Shown: one piece after another, positions 1 to 6,618 of the stretch | How the letters are laid out: each line of letters begins with the position of its first letter | How positions within the stretch are numbered: the stretch's first letter is position 1 | DNA from: Patescibacteria group bacterium UBA4664 | GTDB taxonomy: Bacteria; Patescibacteriota; Saccharimonadia; CAILAD01; BJGX01 | Reading direction: 5' to 3' | NCBI GenBank assembly: GCA_943353705.1 | Contig: CALRAY010000027.1 | Coordinates: 1-6,618, forward strand | Length of the DNA: 6,618 nt | Translations under genes and position numbers: made by a program | The notes under the pieces: model-generated | Database searches by the model: none | Told to the model about the DNA's origin: nothing | The model's input: only the letters and a program-made list of their open reading frames with translations

Positions 1-227
1 AGATATTTTTCAATAAGCAATGCAATGACACCAGGATTAACTACTGCACTCCTGACCTCATCAACTAATTCGGCGGCTGAGTCGGCACTCTCTTGAACCT
101 TGGCGGCAGCTAATCGAATTTGTTTCATTGCGGTTATTATCCCAACCAAAAATACTATAGTAAAAGTTATGAGTATAATTAATGCAATTGACACTAGAGT
201 TATTAGAATTATTAGTAAAGTTTCCAT
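1..227 (-). CDS. Small single-pass membrane protein, 3' end outside window (partial)
   Basis: This open frame starts at the ATG at 227 and stays open for 75 codons to the left edge, so the C-terminus is not visible. The protein begins METLLIILIT and has one long hydrophobic segment (about residues 3-33). A charged, alanine-rich, probably helical stretch follows (MKQIRLAAAKVQESADSAAE, about 34-53) and then a more hydrophobic part (AVVNPGVIALLIEKY). A membrane anchor followed by a helical tail resembles DUF948/YtxH-like small proteins, but I cannot assign a family. It begins 7 nt after the stop of the MscS-like gene, with a weak AAAGG Shine-Dalgarno about 11 nt before the ATG, so it is probably in the same transcript. 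A role in the cell envelope is only a guess. Confidence 0.7.
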   Translation of the reverse strand, partial: METLLIILITLVSIALIILITFTIVFLVGIITAMKQIRLAAAKVQESADSAAELVDEVRSAVVNPGVIALLIEKY

Positions 228-234
228 TATTGAT

Positions 235-867
235 TTAGCCTTTCTTTTTTACTGAACTGACTCTGCTTTTTATTGAGCTAGCTTTATTTATTATAGCACT
301 GGTTGTGCTTGGCATCTTAGAATGCACATGCCTATCTAGCACGACCCATTCATTTTTTTCTATCATACTATTTGGTATGACATGAAGCCTACCATCACTT
401 CCTTCGATTCTGGTTTTTTTGATATCCATCTCGCGAACAATACCTTCTGTTTTTTGGTCACCAGCCTTAACCTTGAAGCCGACCTTAAAATCCTTATCAT
501 TAGACAGCTGCAAGCCAGCCATCAGGTCACTAACTGCAGATGAAATACCCTGCGAGAAACCTAATAATAAAATGGCTAGTGAGCCAGTTAGTGCCAGAGC
601 GATGCTCGTAAGCCCGAGTATTTGCAGTATTATTATGAGCAAGAACACCCACATCGCTGCTCTCGTCAGGGTAGTTAATATCTCTTGTAATCCAACGGGC
701 CAGTTAGTCCACCTGAATGCTATACTCATAAATCGAGCGAGTAATTTTATTATTAAATAACCCACAATAACCCCTACTATTGCGACGGGTATTTTGGGGA
801 TTATATCGCTAAATGAAATCGATACGTTGTCGACACCTCTTAATAGATCATTTTGTATATTCTGCAT
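235..867 (-). CDS. MscS-like small-conductance mechanosensitive channel, short form
   Basis: This 210-aa protein is predicted to be an inner-membrane mechanosensitive channel of the MscS family, which releases ions and small solutes during osmotic downshock. Hydrophobic segments lie at about 22-46, 66-88 and 90-120. The third matches the pore-lining TM3 of MscS, rich in Gly, Ala and Ser (LLGFSQGISSAVSDLMAGLQ, 101-120). The beta domain follows (about 125-180), with the family pattern GIVREMDIKKTRIEGSDGR leading to VIPNSMI (163-169). E. coli MscS is 286 aa and has a C-terminal alpha/beta cage. Here only about 30 residues follow the beta domain, and they are Ser/Lys-rich and end KKKG, so the cage seems to be absent. 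The ATG at 867 is supported by AAAGGA (875-880), 7 nt upstream and inside the end of gatB; the gap to gatB is 4 nt. The family call is firm; gating properties cannot be inferred. Confidence 0.88.
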   Translation of the reverse strand: MQNIQNDLLRGVDNVSISFSDIIPKIPVAIVGVIVGYLIIKLLARFMSIAFRWTNWPVGLQEILTTLTRAAMWVFLLIIILQILGLTSIALALTGSLAILLLGFSQGISSAVSDLMAGLQLSNDKDFKVGFKVKAGDQKTEGIVREMDIKKTRIEGSDGRLHVIPNSMIEKNEWVVLDRHVHSKMPSTTSAIINKASSIKSRVSSVKKKG

Positions 868-871
868 AAAT

Positions 872-2293
872 TCATCCTTTCAGTAATTTAACCACAAGTT
901 CATTAACTTTTGAAGGGTTTGCTTGCCCTTTGGTCTCTTTCATTACTTGACCGACAAAGAAACCTAACACTTTTTCGCTGCCTGCCCTGTAATCGCTAGT
1001 GGGCTTGGGGTTGTCATTGATTATCTTTAGTATTATCTCCTCTAGCTGCGAGTCATCCGAGAGCAAAACCAATCCTTTCGACACAATGATGTCAGCGGGC
1101 GAATCGCCCTCGCATACATCCCTAAATATATCTTTAGCAATCTTTGAGCTGATTTCGCCGCTATCCACTAGGCCTACAAGCTCCGCCAAATTACCGCCAC
1201 TAAGTTTATCTTTTTTTAATCCTGACTTAATAGCTTGGTAATCTCCGACCAGCCAATTAACTGCTTTTTTGCTTAAATTATCTTTCTTTAGGATTTTACG
1301 GGCGTCTGCGAATATACTAGCTGTATTGGGTTGAGAAATTAATAAATCCTGATCATCAACGCTTAGGCCTAAATTATTTAGGTCTTTTCTTATTTCAATT
1401 GGCAACACTGTTATTTCTTTTTGAATATCGCTAACAAAATCTCTATCCAGATTGAATGGTGGTAAATCTGGCTCTGGGAAGTAACGATAATCATTGGCCT
1501 CTTCCTTGCTACGCTGTGCGAATGTTTTTGATTTAGCATCATTCCAGCCTCTCGTTTCCTGACTAATGACCTTCCCTTCAGCGAGCATATCTTCTTGCCT
1601 TTTTATTTCATATTTAAGAGCTCTCTCTGCGTTACGGAAGGAATTCAAATTCTTCAGCTCAACTCTAGTGCCGAGCTCGTCTGTGTCACTTATAGATACA
1701 TTTAAATCAAACTTAAAGTTGCCATGTTCCATATCGCCGTTACAAATTCCAAGAGAGGTTACTATATTGTGTATTTCTTGCAAAAATCGCTTAGCCTCCT
1801 CCGGACTCTTAATGTCAGGCTCCGACACAATTTCTACTAGTGGTGTGCCTGCCCGATTAAAATCTACTAGGCTGTATTCAGACCCCTCGGGGTGAGTCAG
1901 CTTGCCTGCGTCTTCCTCTAGGTGAGCATGGTGAATACCTATTTTTTTAAACTCCCCGTCGACTAGAATTTCGACAAAGCCGTCCTGAATTATGGGCTGG
2001 TCCATTTGTGTTATTTGGTATCCTTTCGGCGAGTCGGGATAAAAATAATTTTTTCTATCAAAGCTAGTAACGTCAGCTATTTTAGAATTAAAGCCTATGG
2101 CCATTTTGATTGCCATTGCGATAGCCCCACGATTTACGACCGGCAACGACCCCGGCAATGCATAGCATACTTGGCAGATATTAGTATTGGGCTTTGCTCC
2201 ACGGCTATCATTATCGCAACCACAAAACATCTTACTTTTAGTCGCAAGCTGGGTATGTATTTCGATTCCGATAGTTGGTTTGTATTTACTCAT
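872..2293 (-). CDS. gatB: Aspartyl/glutamyl-tRNA amidotransferase subunit B (GatB)
   Basis: GatB is the tRNA-binding and kinase-like subunit of GatCAB. It activates the side-chain carboxylate of Glu-tRNA(Gln) or Asp-tRNA(Asn) with ATP, and ammonia from GatA then amidates it. The 473-aa length is normal. The N-terminal cradle domain (about 1-290) shows GIEIHTQL (9-16), FDRKNYFYPDSPKGYQI (78-94), HLEEDAGK (124-131), NRAGTPLVEIVSEPD (146-160), ELKNLNSF (212-219) and DYRYFPEPDLPP (268-279). Cys24, Cys26, Cys40 and Cys43 form a CxC...CxxC set like the structural zinc site known in some GatB proteins. A helical and YqeY-like tail follows, ending near DYRAGSEKVLGFFVGQVMKE (434-453). Around 188-197 the usual MEEGS-RCDAN stretch reads MEHGN-KFDLN. 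The ATG overlaps the stop of the upstream gene by 1 nt (TAATG), with AGGA about 11 nt before it. Whether it acts on Gln-tRNA, Asn-tRNA or both cannot be told here. Confidence 0.98.
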   Translation of the reverse strand: MSKYKPTIGIEIHTQLATKSKMFCGCDNDSRGAKPNTNICQVCYALPGSLPVVNRGAIAMAIKMAIGFNSKIADVTSFDRKNYFYPDSPKGYQITQMDQPIIQDGFVEILVDGEFKKIGIHHAHLEEDAGKLTHPEGSEYSLVDFNRAGTPLVEIVSEPDIKSPEEAKRFLQEIHNIVTSLGICNGDMEHGNFKFDLNVSISDTDELGTRVELKNLNSFRNAERALKYEIKRQEDMLAEGKVISQETRGWNDAKSKTFAQRSKEEANDYRYFPEPDLPPFNLDRDFVSDIQKEITVLPIEIRKDLNNLGLSVDDQDLLISQPNTASIFADARKILKKDNLSKKAVNWLVGDYQAIKSGLKKDKLSGGNLAELVGLVDSGEISSKIAKDIFRDVCEGDSPADIIVSKGLVLLSDDSQLEEIILKIINDNPKPTSDYRAGSEKVLGFFVGQVMKETKGQANPSKVNELVVKLLKG

Positions 2294-2760
2294 TAAATCT
2301 TAATTCCTAGATCCTTAATAGCCGCACCAAATGCATCTATTGATCTTTTAACTTCGGCAGGCACTAAATCGTGCTCGACTTCGTGGGCAAGCTGGTTGCG
2401 CAATTTATGTGCCGACCAGACAGCGTCTAAATTATTGAATTTAGCCCCTCCGCTCTTAAGCCTCTCGCCCATGGTATCACCTTCAAATCCCTTGCCAATC
2501 ATACAGTAGTCCAATAGCTTATCTGCGTCTGATAATGCCGCCTTTAGACCTGAAGGGCCGGAGTTCTGCATCGTCTGAATTTCAAACCATTTAGACTTAA
2601 TTAGGCTCTCATCTAGCCCTGCTGGCTTACTAGAACTATCTTTGGTGCTATTTGGTGCATAGCTTTTCCTGGTTGGTCTTGCTTTAGCCTTAAAGAGCAT
2701 GACAACTAAGGTGGTGATTGTTATAAGTGCCAGTAAAAATGATATTACAGAAAGACTCAT
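2293..2760 (-). CDS. Membrane-anchored protein with HEPN-like RNxxAH motif, between gatA and gatB
   Basis: This 155-aa protein has no assigned function that I know of. Residues 3-23 form one transmembrane segment, followed by a basic stretch (KAKARPTRK) and a Ser/Lys/Pro-rich linker (about 33-48). A mostly helical domain (about 50-155) comes next, probably cytoplasmic. In it DADKLLDYCMIGKGFEGDTM (78-97) leads to DAVWSAHKLRNQLAHE (112-127). R121-N-Q-L-A-H126 fits the R-x4-H signature of HEPN-type helical domains, some of which are RNases and others only nucleic-acid or protein binders. I recall similar proteins of unknown function in CPR genomes, but could not check this. The ATG overlaps the gatA stop by 4 nt (ATGA), with AGGAG about 10 nt upstream, and its own stop overlaps the gatB ATG, so expression should be coupled to the amidotransferase. 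An RNase or tRNA-related role is speculative. Confidence 0.85.
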   Translation of the reverse strand: MSLSVISFLLALITITTLVVMLFKAKARPTRKSYAPNSTKDSSSKPAGLDESLIKSKWFEIQTMQNSGPSGLKAALSDADKLLDYCMIGKGFEGDTMGERLKSGGAKFNNLDAVWSAHKLRNQLAHEVEHDLVPAEVKRSIDAFGAAIKDLGIKI

Positions 2761-4187
2761 AGTTTTATTTCTCCTACTTTTTTATGATAATCAGTGGCAT
2801 CTTGAATCGTTTTGGCAATTTCTAAAATCTTTTTATCATCGCCTTGCTTGCCTATTATTTGCAGGCCTAGTGGCAGCCCACTAGATTCATCAAATCCAAA
2901 AGGTATACTAATCGACGGGACCCCTGCCAGGTTTGCGAATACAGTTAGCACATCTGTTTTATACATTTCTACAGGATCTGCCTTAGATCCAATTTTAAAT
3001 GCTGGCTCAATAGTGGTCGGAACGAGAATTACATCATACTCATCCAAAACTTCATTGACCCTATTTTTGATCATTGTTCTTAGCTGCATAGCTTTTTTAT
3101 AGTAAGCGTCATAGTAGCCAGCCGAGAGCGTATAGGCACCAAGCAAATTTCGCCTCTTAACCTCTGGCCCAAAAAACTCACCTCTAGTTTTGGTGTAAGT
3201 CTCATTTAGATTCGAAGAATTCTGCGTTCTAGCGCCATATCTAACTCCATCATATCTTTCAAGATTTGAACTTATCTCGGAAGGCACCAATATATAATAA
3301 GCCGCTAAGGATTCTTCGGTTACGCCAAGCTCTTTAATCGGTTTAGTGCTAGCGACCTCAAGATGATTAAAATTTTGATTATTTATTAGACTATCAACTT
3401 CATTGCCAACTTCATAATATATTGCCTTCAACTGTTCTTTTGGTTTATCTAATTTGTAATCAACGCTAGTTGAGTCTCTGGGGTCTAGTCCGCTAATTGC
3501 ATCAAAAACTATTTCGGTGTCTTTAGCACTTCGCGAGATTGGACCTATGCAGTCAAAGCTAGATGCCATAGATATTACACCATACCTACTTACTGCACCG
3601 TAGCTCGGCTTGAAGCCTGTTACTCCGCAAAATGCGGCGGGCTGGCGAATAGATCCGCCCGTATCAGTGCCTAGGCTAAAAATACCCATATCAGCCGCCA
3701 CGGCAGCTGCCGAACCACCAGAACTGCCACCTGGAACTCTATCTAAATCCCATGGATTATGGGTTGGGTGATACGCGCTATTTTCAGTACTTCCTCCATG
3801 TGCAAATTCATCCTGATTCACCTTGGCTATCAATATCGCTCCTGCCTCATCTAATTTTCTAATTGCAGTGGCCGAATAAGGGGCAATAAAATCTTCTAGA
3901 ATTTTGCTAGCTGCTGTAGTCTTTGTTCCTTTGGCCATAAACATCTCCTTGGCAGTGTATGGAATTCCTTCAAGTAGACCAATTTGCTTACCTTCTGATA
4001 TTTTAGTATCAACAGCCTTGGCCTTATCGATTGCTGATTTTTCGTCAATCGTAATGACAGACCTTACCTTTGGGTTAAGCTTTTTTATTTTATCGAGGTG
4101 GAATTTAACCAAATCTTCGGCTGTAACTTTCCCACTCACGAGCATATCGTGAGCAGCATCAATTGAGAGATAATTAAGATCTACCAC
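2757..4187 (-). CDS. gatA: Aspartyl/glutamyl-tRNA amidotransferase subunit A (GatA), GTG start
   Basis: GatA is the amidase subunit of GatCAB. It hydrolyses glutamine and sends ammonia to GatB for synthesis of Gln-tRNA(Gln)/Asn-tRNA(Asn). The 476-aa length is normal. The amidase-signature core is complete: Lys80 in GIPYTAKEMF, Ser155 in PGGSSGGSAAA (152-162), and Ser179, the likely nucleophile, in GTDTGGSIRQPA (173-184), followed by CGVTGFKPSYG (187-197). The spacing matches the Lys-Ser-Ser triad of S. aureus GatA shifted by one residue. The C-terminal part keeps RRNLLGAYTLSAGYYDAYYK (346-365) and GVPSISIPFGF, typical of GatA rather than of generic amidases. The residues after Lys80 read E-M-F where most GatA proteins have D-N-I/M. 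The start is the GTG at 4187, sharing its G with the TAG stop of gatC, with GGAAGG 7 nt upstream. Confidence 0.98.
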   Translation of the reverse strand: MVDLNYLSIDAAHDMLVSGKVTAEDLVKFHLDKIKKLNPKVRSVITIDEKSAIDKAKAVDTKISEGKQIGLLEGIPYTAKEMFMAKGTKTTAASKILEDFIAPYSATAIRKLDEAGAILIAKVNQDEFAHGGSTENSAYHPTHNPWDLDRVPGGSSGGSAAAVAADMGIFSLGTDTGGSIRQPAAFCGVTGFKPSYGAVSRYGVISMASSFDCIGPISRSAKDTEIVFDAISGLDPRDSTSVDYKLDKPKEQLKAIYYEVGNEVDSLINNQNFNHLEVASTKPIKELGVTEESLAAYYILVPSEISSNLERYDGVRYGARTQNSSNLNETYTKTRGEFFGPEVKRRNLLGAYTLSAGYYDAYYKKAMQLRTMIKNRVNEVLDEYDVILVPTTIEPAFKIGSKADPVEMYKTDVLTVFANLAGVPSISIPFGFDESSGLPLGLQIIGKQGDDKKILEIAKTIQDATDYHKKVGEIKL

Positions 4188-4477
4188 TATAAAACCTTCC
4201 GGACCTTAACATACCCATCTTGCGTTTCTGGTGCTAACGCCAGTAAGTCCTCTGGGGCGACCTGAGATTTTGTTACCTTGTCTTCCCTAGATACGCCGTT
4301 TATACCGGTAACCTGGGAGGTTGGAATAATCCCGCCTGTGTCAGCATTCTCGATAGTATCGACAAACTCTAGTATTGAGTTAAACTCCAAACAAATTGAA
4401 TCCAGTCTGTCCTGACTGATTTCTATTCTGGCTAGATTTGCAACTTTCTCAATATCGGAAATACTAATTTTACTCAT
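4187..4477 (-). CDS. gatC: Aspartyl/glutamyl-tRNA amidotransferase subunit C (GatC)
   Basis: GatC is the small belt-like subunit that wraps around GatA and GatB and stabilises the complex. The 96-aa length is normal. The N-terminal helices show the family pattern EKVANLARIEIS (10-21) followed by EFNSILEFVDTIENADTGG. The C-terminal half has SREDKV (63-68) and ends APETQDGYVKVRKVL, close to the usual AP-x-x-x-x-G-x-F-x-V-P-x-V-L ending, but with R where P is usual. The ATG at 4477 gives the expected N-terminus, yet no Shine-Dalgarno precedes it; a -10-like TAAAAT lies 7 nt before the ATG instead, so the mRNA may be leaderless. It is the first gene of the gatC-gatA-(HEPN-like)-gatB series and overlaps gatA by 1 nt. 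Confidence 0.96.
   Translation of the reverse strand: MSKISISDIEKVANLARIEISQDRLDSICLEFNSILEFVDTIENADTGGIIPTSQVTGINGVSREDKVTKSQVAPEDLLALAPETQDGYVKVRKVL
4195..4200 (-). promoter_or_regulatory. Shine-Dalgarno GGAAGG that fixes the GTG start of gatA
   Basis: GGAAGG lies within the last codons of gatC, 7 nt before the GTG at 4187. This spacing supports GTG as the real gatA start and suggests that ribosomes ending gatC restart on gatA. Confidence 0.75.
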
Positions 4478-4484
4478 ATCTGTT

Positions 4485-4514
4485 ATTTTACCAGATATAA
4501 GCAGTTATTGTGAA
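4485..4514 (-). promoter_or_regulatory. Candidate sigma70-type promoter of the gatCAB operon
   Basis: In the 39-nt gap before gatC the minus strand reads TTCACA (4514-4509; one mismatch to TTGACA), an 18-nt spacer, then TAAAAT (4490-4485; one mismatch to TATAAT). TG at 4493-4492 would form an extended -10. Transcription would start about 7 nt downstream, at or next to the A of the gatC ATG, leaving almost no 5' leader. This agrees with the missing Shine-Dalgarno. It is consensus matching by eye only. Confidence 0.5.
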
Positions 4515-4516
4515 TA

Positions 4517-5221
4517 TCACTTGACCCTAATGCTAACAGGCGCAATTTTTACGGCCAAAATAATCGCGTATATTATTGCGAAGCCGCACATTACCGAAGG
4601 AATAGCTGAACCTGTTTGAGGTGCCAAAAAGTAAATAATTGCTGTTGGCAATATGAATGCTAAGGTTCCGACTATCAGCCAGTGCAGAGCATTTCTTATT
4701 TTCTTATTTTTTTGCTTAGCAGCCAGGCTGGCTGAGATTATCAAAATAGCCAGTAGCAGTCCGAAATAGTATAAACCATAAGCAAAGATGTTGATTCCTA
4801 CCATGTTAAAAATCACGTAGTTACCAGTACAGATAGAATCATTTATTGCATTGGGCACAAAAATGAAAAATAGCGTAAAGCCGACCGCCAGAATATACGA
4901 CGCATATGTAGTCCAGTGTTTTTTTCGGGCACCAATTTCATTTGCTAAATGTATAGATAGTGGAGGGAGAAATGTTATTGCAACGTAGCCTACTCTGGAT
5001 GCGATACTTGACCACTGGCCAAAATAAGATCCGCAAACAAAGAATTCAACAAACTGAAAAATACCGAGTAAAACTAGAAGCGCTATGATAATATTTTTTG
5101 TTGTGCTGGATTTATATTTTAAAAAAACAAAAATAGCCAAGATTATCTCTACCACAAATGTGGCTATCATGACCGGAGGACTAAAACAGTAGAACGTATT
5201 TTTATCTTTATTTTTTAACAT
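4517..5221 (-). CDS. Predicted 7-TM integral membrane protein, function unknown
   Basis: I do not recognise the family with certainty. The 234-aa protein has seven likely membrane segments: about 16-36, 43-64, 77-95, 105-124, 138-166, 180-200 and 207-227. Notable pieces are the N-terminal CFSPPVM (12-18), FQFVEFFVCG (55-64) and the Pro-Pro in ITFLPPLSIH (82-91), with a basic loop ARKKH (98-102) after TM3 and KQKNKKIRN (169-177) between TM5 and TM6. Cysteines at 12, 63, 131 and 212 are scattered and form no clear metal motif. The layout loosely resembles the detached 7-TM sensor region of some histidine kinases, but no kinase part follows: the stop at 4517 is 39 nt before gatC. It starts 9 nt after the upstream small membrane protein gene. 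No Shine-Dalgarno precedes the ATG; a -10-like TATAAC lies 8 nt before it. A later Met (residue 18) lacks an RBS too and would remove the CFSPP stretch. Confidence 0.85.
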   Translation of the reverse strand: MLKNKDKNTFYCFSPPVMIATFVVEIILAIFVFLKYKSSTTKNIIIALLVLLGIFQFVEFFVCGSYFGQWSSIASRVGYVAITFLPPLSIHLANEIGARKKHWTTYASYILAVGFTLFFIFVPNAINDSICTGNYVIFNMVGINIFAYGLYYFGLLLAILIISASLAAKQKNKKIRNALHWLIVGTLAFILPTAIIYFLAPQTGSAIPSVMCGFAIIYAIILAVKIAPVSIRVK

Positions 5222-5233
5222 TTTTAAATGTTA
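5216..5233. repeat. 18-bp perfect palindrome across a gene junction
   Basis: The plus strand reads TAACATTTTTAAATGTTA, that is two 8-nt complementary arms around TT. It covers the stop codon of the 142-aa gene, the whole 9-nt gap and the ATG of the 7-TM gene. It is too AT-rich for a strong terminator and has no U-run placed as one. It could be an operator, a weak RNA hairpin hiding the start codon, or chance in AT-rich sequence. Confidence 0.45.
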
Positions 5234-5235
5234 TA
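5230..5235 (-). promoter_or_regulatory. Candidate -10 box before the 7-TM gene
   Basis: The minus strand reads TATAAC (one mismatch to TATAAT), with 8 nt between it and the ATG at 5221. Transcription from here would begin at about the ATG. No good -35 is present at 16-18 nt (TTGAAG occurs at 21 nt). The box overlaps the palindrome at 5216-5233. Weak evidence on its own; the matching arrangement before gatC is the main reason to list it. Confidence 0.3.
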
Positions 5236-5659
5236 TTTTTTCTGGAGGTTCTTTGCCTTCAATCTCGTGAATACTTGAAACTGCTAGGATACCAAATATC
5301 AGCTGTAGTATTCCTGTTAATGTGCTGATTCCAAGTGCACCGATTACTATAGTGTAGATTAGCCATCCCCTTGGGTTTGCAATTGGTTTTCTTAGTTTAT
5401 TACCTGCTACTATATCGATTATGCCAAAAATTATCAGTAGCGGCACACCTATAAACAAAGCTACCGCATAAACAAGGTAAACAGTCTGTTCTTCGGAGCT
5501 GAATGTTGTCCCTACATCTGACAAGGTGCCGGCAAACAAAAACAAAAAAGCGAGTAGTAGTGCAGGTAATGCAGTAAGTAGTTTTAATATCCCTACTACT
5601 AAGGAAACTGTTCCAGCAGTTTTAACTTTTTTCCAGGCGTGCATTTGTTTAGATTCCAT
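5231..5659 (-). CDS. Small multi-spanning membrane protein, function unknown
   Basis: This 142-aa protein has a short basic N-terminus (HAWKKVKTAG) and hydrophobic segments at about 15-44, 60-84, 98-113 and 115-130, giving three or four membrane spans. A short loop with acidic residues (SDVGTTFSSEEQ, 47-58) follows TM1, and NKLRKPIANPRGW (87-99) links TM2 and TM3. The charged tail EIEGKEPPEKI ends the protein. Repeated Gly-x-hydrophobic patterns (VVGILKLL, IFGIIDIVAG, IFGILAVSS) suggest two related halves, in the style of DUF4064-like small membrane proteins, but this is only a resemblance. The ATG at 5659 is well supported by GAAGG 7 nt upstream. The gene starts 29 nt after the ligA stop, with no terminator visible between them, so it may be read from the ligA transcript. 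Confidence 0.85.
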   Translation of the reverse strand: MESKQMHAWKKVKTAGTVSLVVGILKLLTALPALLLAFLFLFAGTLSDVGTTFSSEEQTVYLVYAVALFIGVPLLIIFGIIDIVAGNKLRKPIANPRGWLIYTIVIGALGISTLTGILQLIFGILAVSSIHEIEGKEPPEKI

Positions 5660-5688
5660 ATTTTTTCCTTCTTATGCTTAGTATCTTA

Positions 5689-6618
<930 letters not shown>

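Noticed and set aside
419..760. Plus-strand ORF of 113 codons
   Set aside because: It lies fully antisense to the MscS-like gene, has no RBS and no family resemblance. The same holds for the plus-strand ORFs at 999-1241, 1566-1895, 2006-2296, 2699-2884, 2812-3102, 3904-4152 and 5639-5986, all shadows of minus-strand genes.
2293..2760. Toxin of a HEPN/MNT-type toxin-antitoxin pair
   Set aside because: No nucleotidyltransferase or antitoxin gene is adjacent; the neighbours are gatA and gatB, and the protein has a membrane anchor unlike those toxins.
5683..5688. TAAGAT (minus strand) with TGA before it as a -10 box for the 142-aa gene
   Set aside because: Two mismatches to consensus and only half a -35 match (TTATGA) at 17 nt. 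Read-through from ligA explains expression equally well.

Overview
The window looks like ordinary core chromosome from a small-genome, AT-rich bacterium, most likely of the Patescibacteria/CPR group, with Saccharibacteria the best guess. The reasons are very tight packing, 1-4 nt gene overlaps, many short membrane proteins, and a small protein of a type I recall from CPR genomes lying between gatA and gatB. TGA ends four genes at lengths normal for their families. The standard code therefore applies, which argues against the UGA-glycine lineages (Absconditabacteria, Gracilibacteria). The phylum assignment is inference; no rRNA marker is present.

All eight genes lie on the minus strand, so transcription runs from high to low coordinates. 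In that order they are: the C-terminal half of the NAD+-dependent DNA ligase LigA (6618-5689, entering from the right edge); a small multi-spanning membrane protein (5659-5231); a predicted 7-TM membrane protein (5221-4517); gatC (4477-4187); gatA with a GTG start (4187-2757); a membrane-anchored protein with a HEPN-like RNxxAH motif (2760-2293); gatB (2293-872); a short MscS-like channel (867-235); and the start of a small single-pass membrane protein (227-1) that runs off the left edge. All ORFs on the plus strand are shadows. No gap exceeds 40 nt, and I see no tRNA, rRNA, CRISPR, insertion sequence or strong terminator.

The functional core is GatCAB, the amidotransferase that converts misacylated Glu-tRNA(Gln) and/or Asp-tRNA(Asn) to Gln-tRNA(Gln)/Asn-tRNA(Asn). 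gatC, gatA, the HEPN-like gene and gatB are joined by 1-, 4- and 1-nt stop/start overlaps, so they are probably cotranscribed and translationally coupled. A promoter-like sequence just before gatC, with no Shine-Dalgarno, suggests that the operon starts there, possibly as a leaderless mRNA.

The points most worth a second look are: a LigA whose C-terminal half has no cysteine, so the normal four-Cys zinc finger is gone although the surrounding fold is recognisable; the HEPN-like protein embedded in the amidotransferase operon; the possible leaderless starts of two genes; and an 18-bp perfect palindrome over one gene junction. I see no clear new defence or mobile system here.
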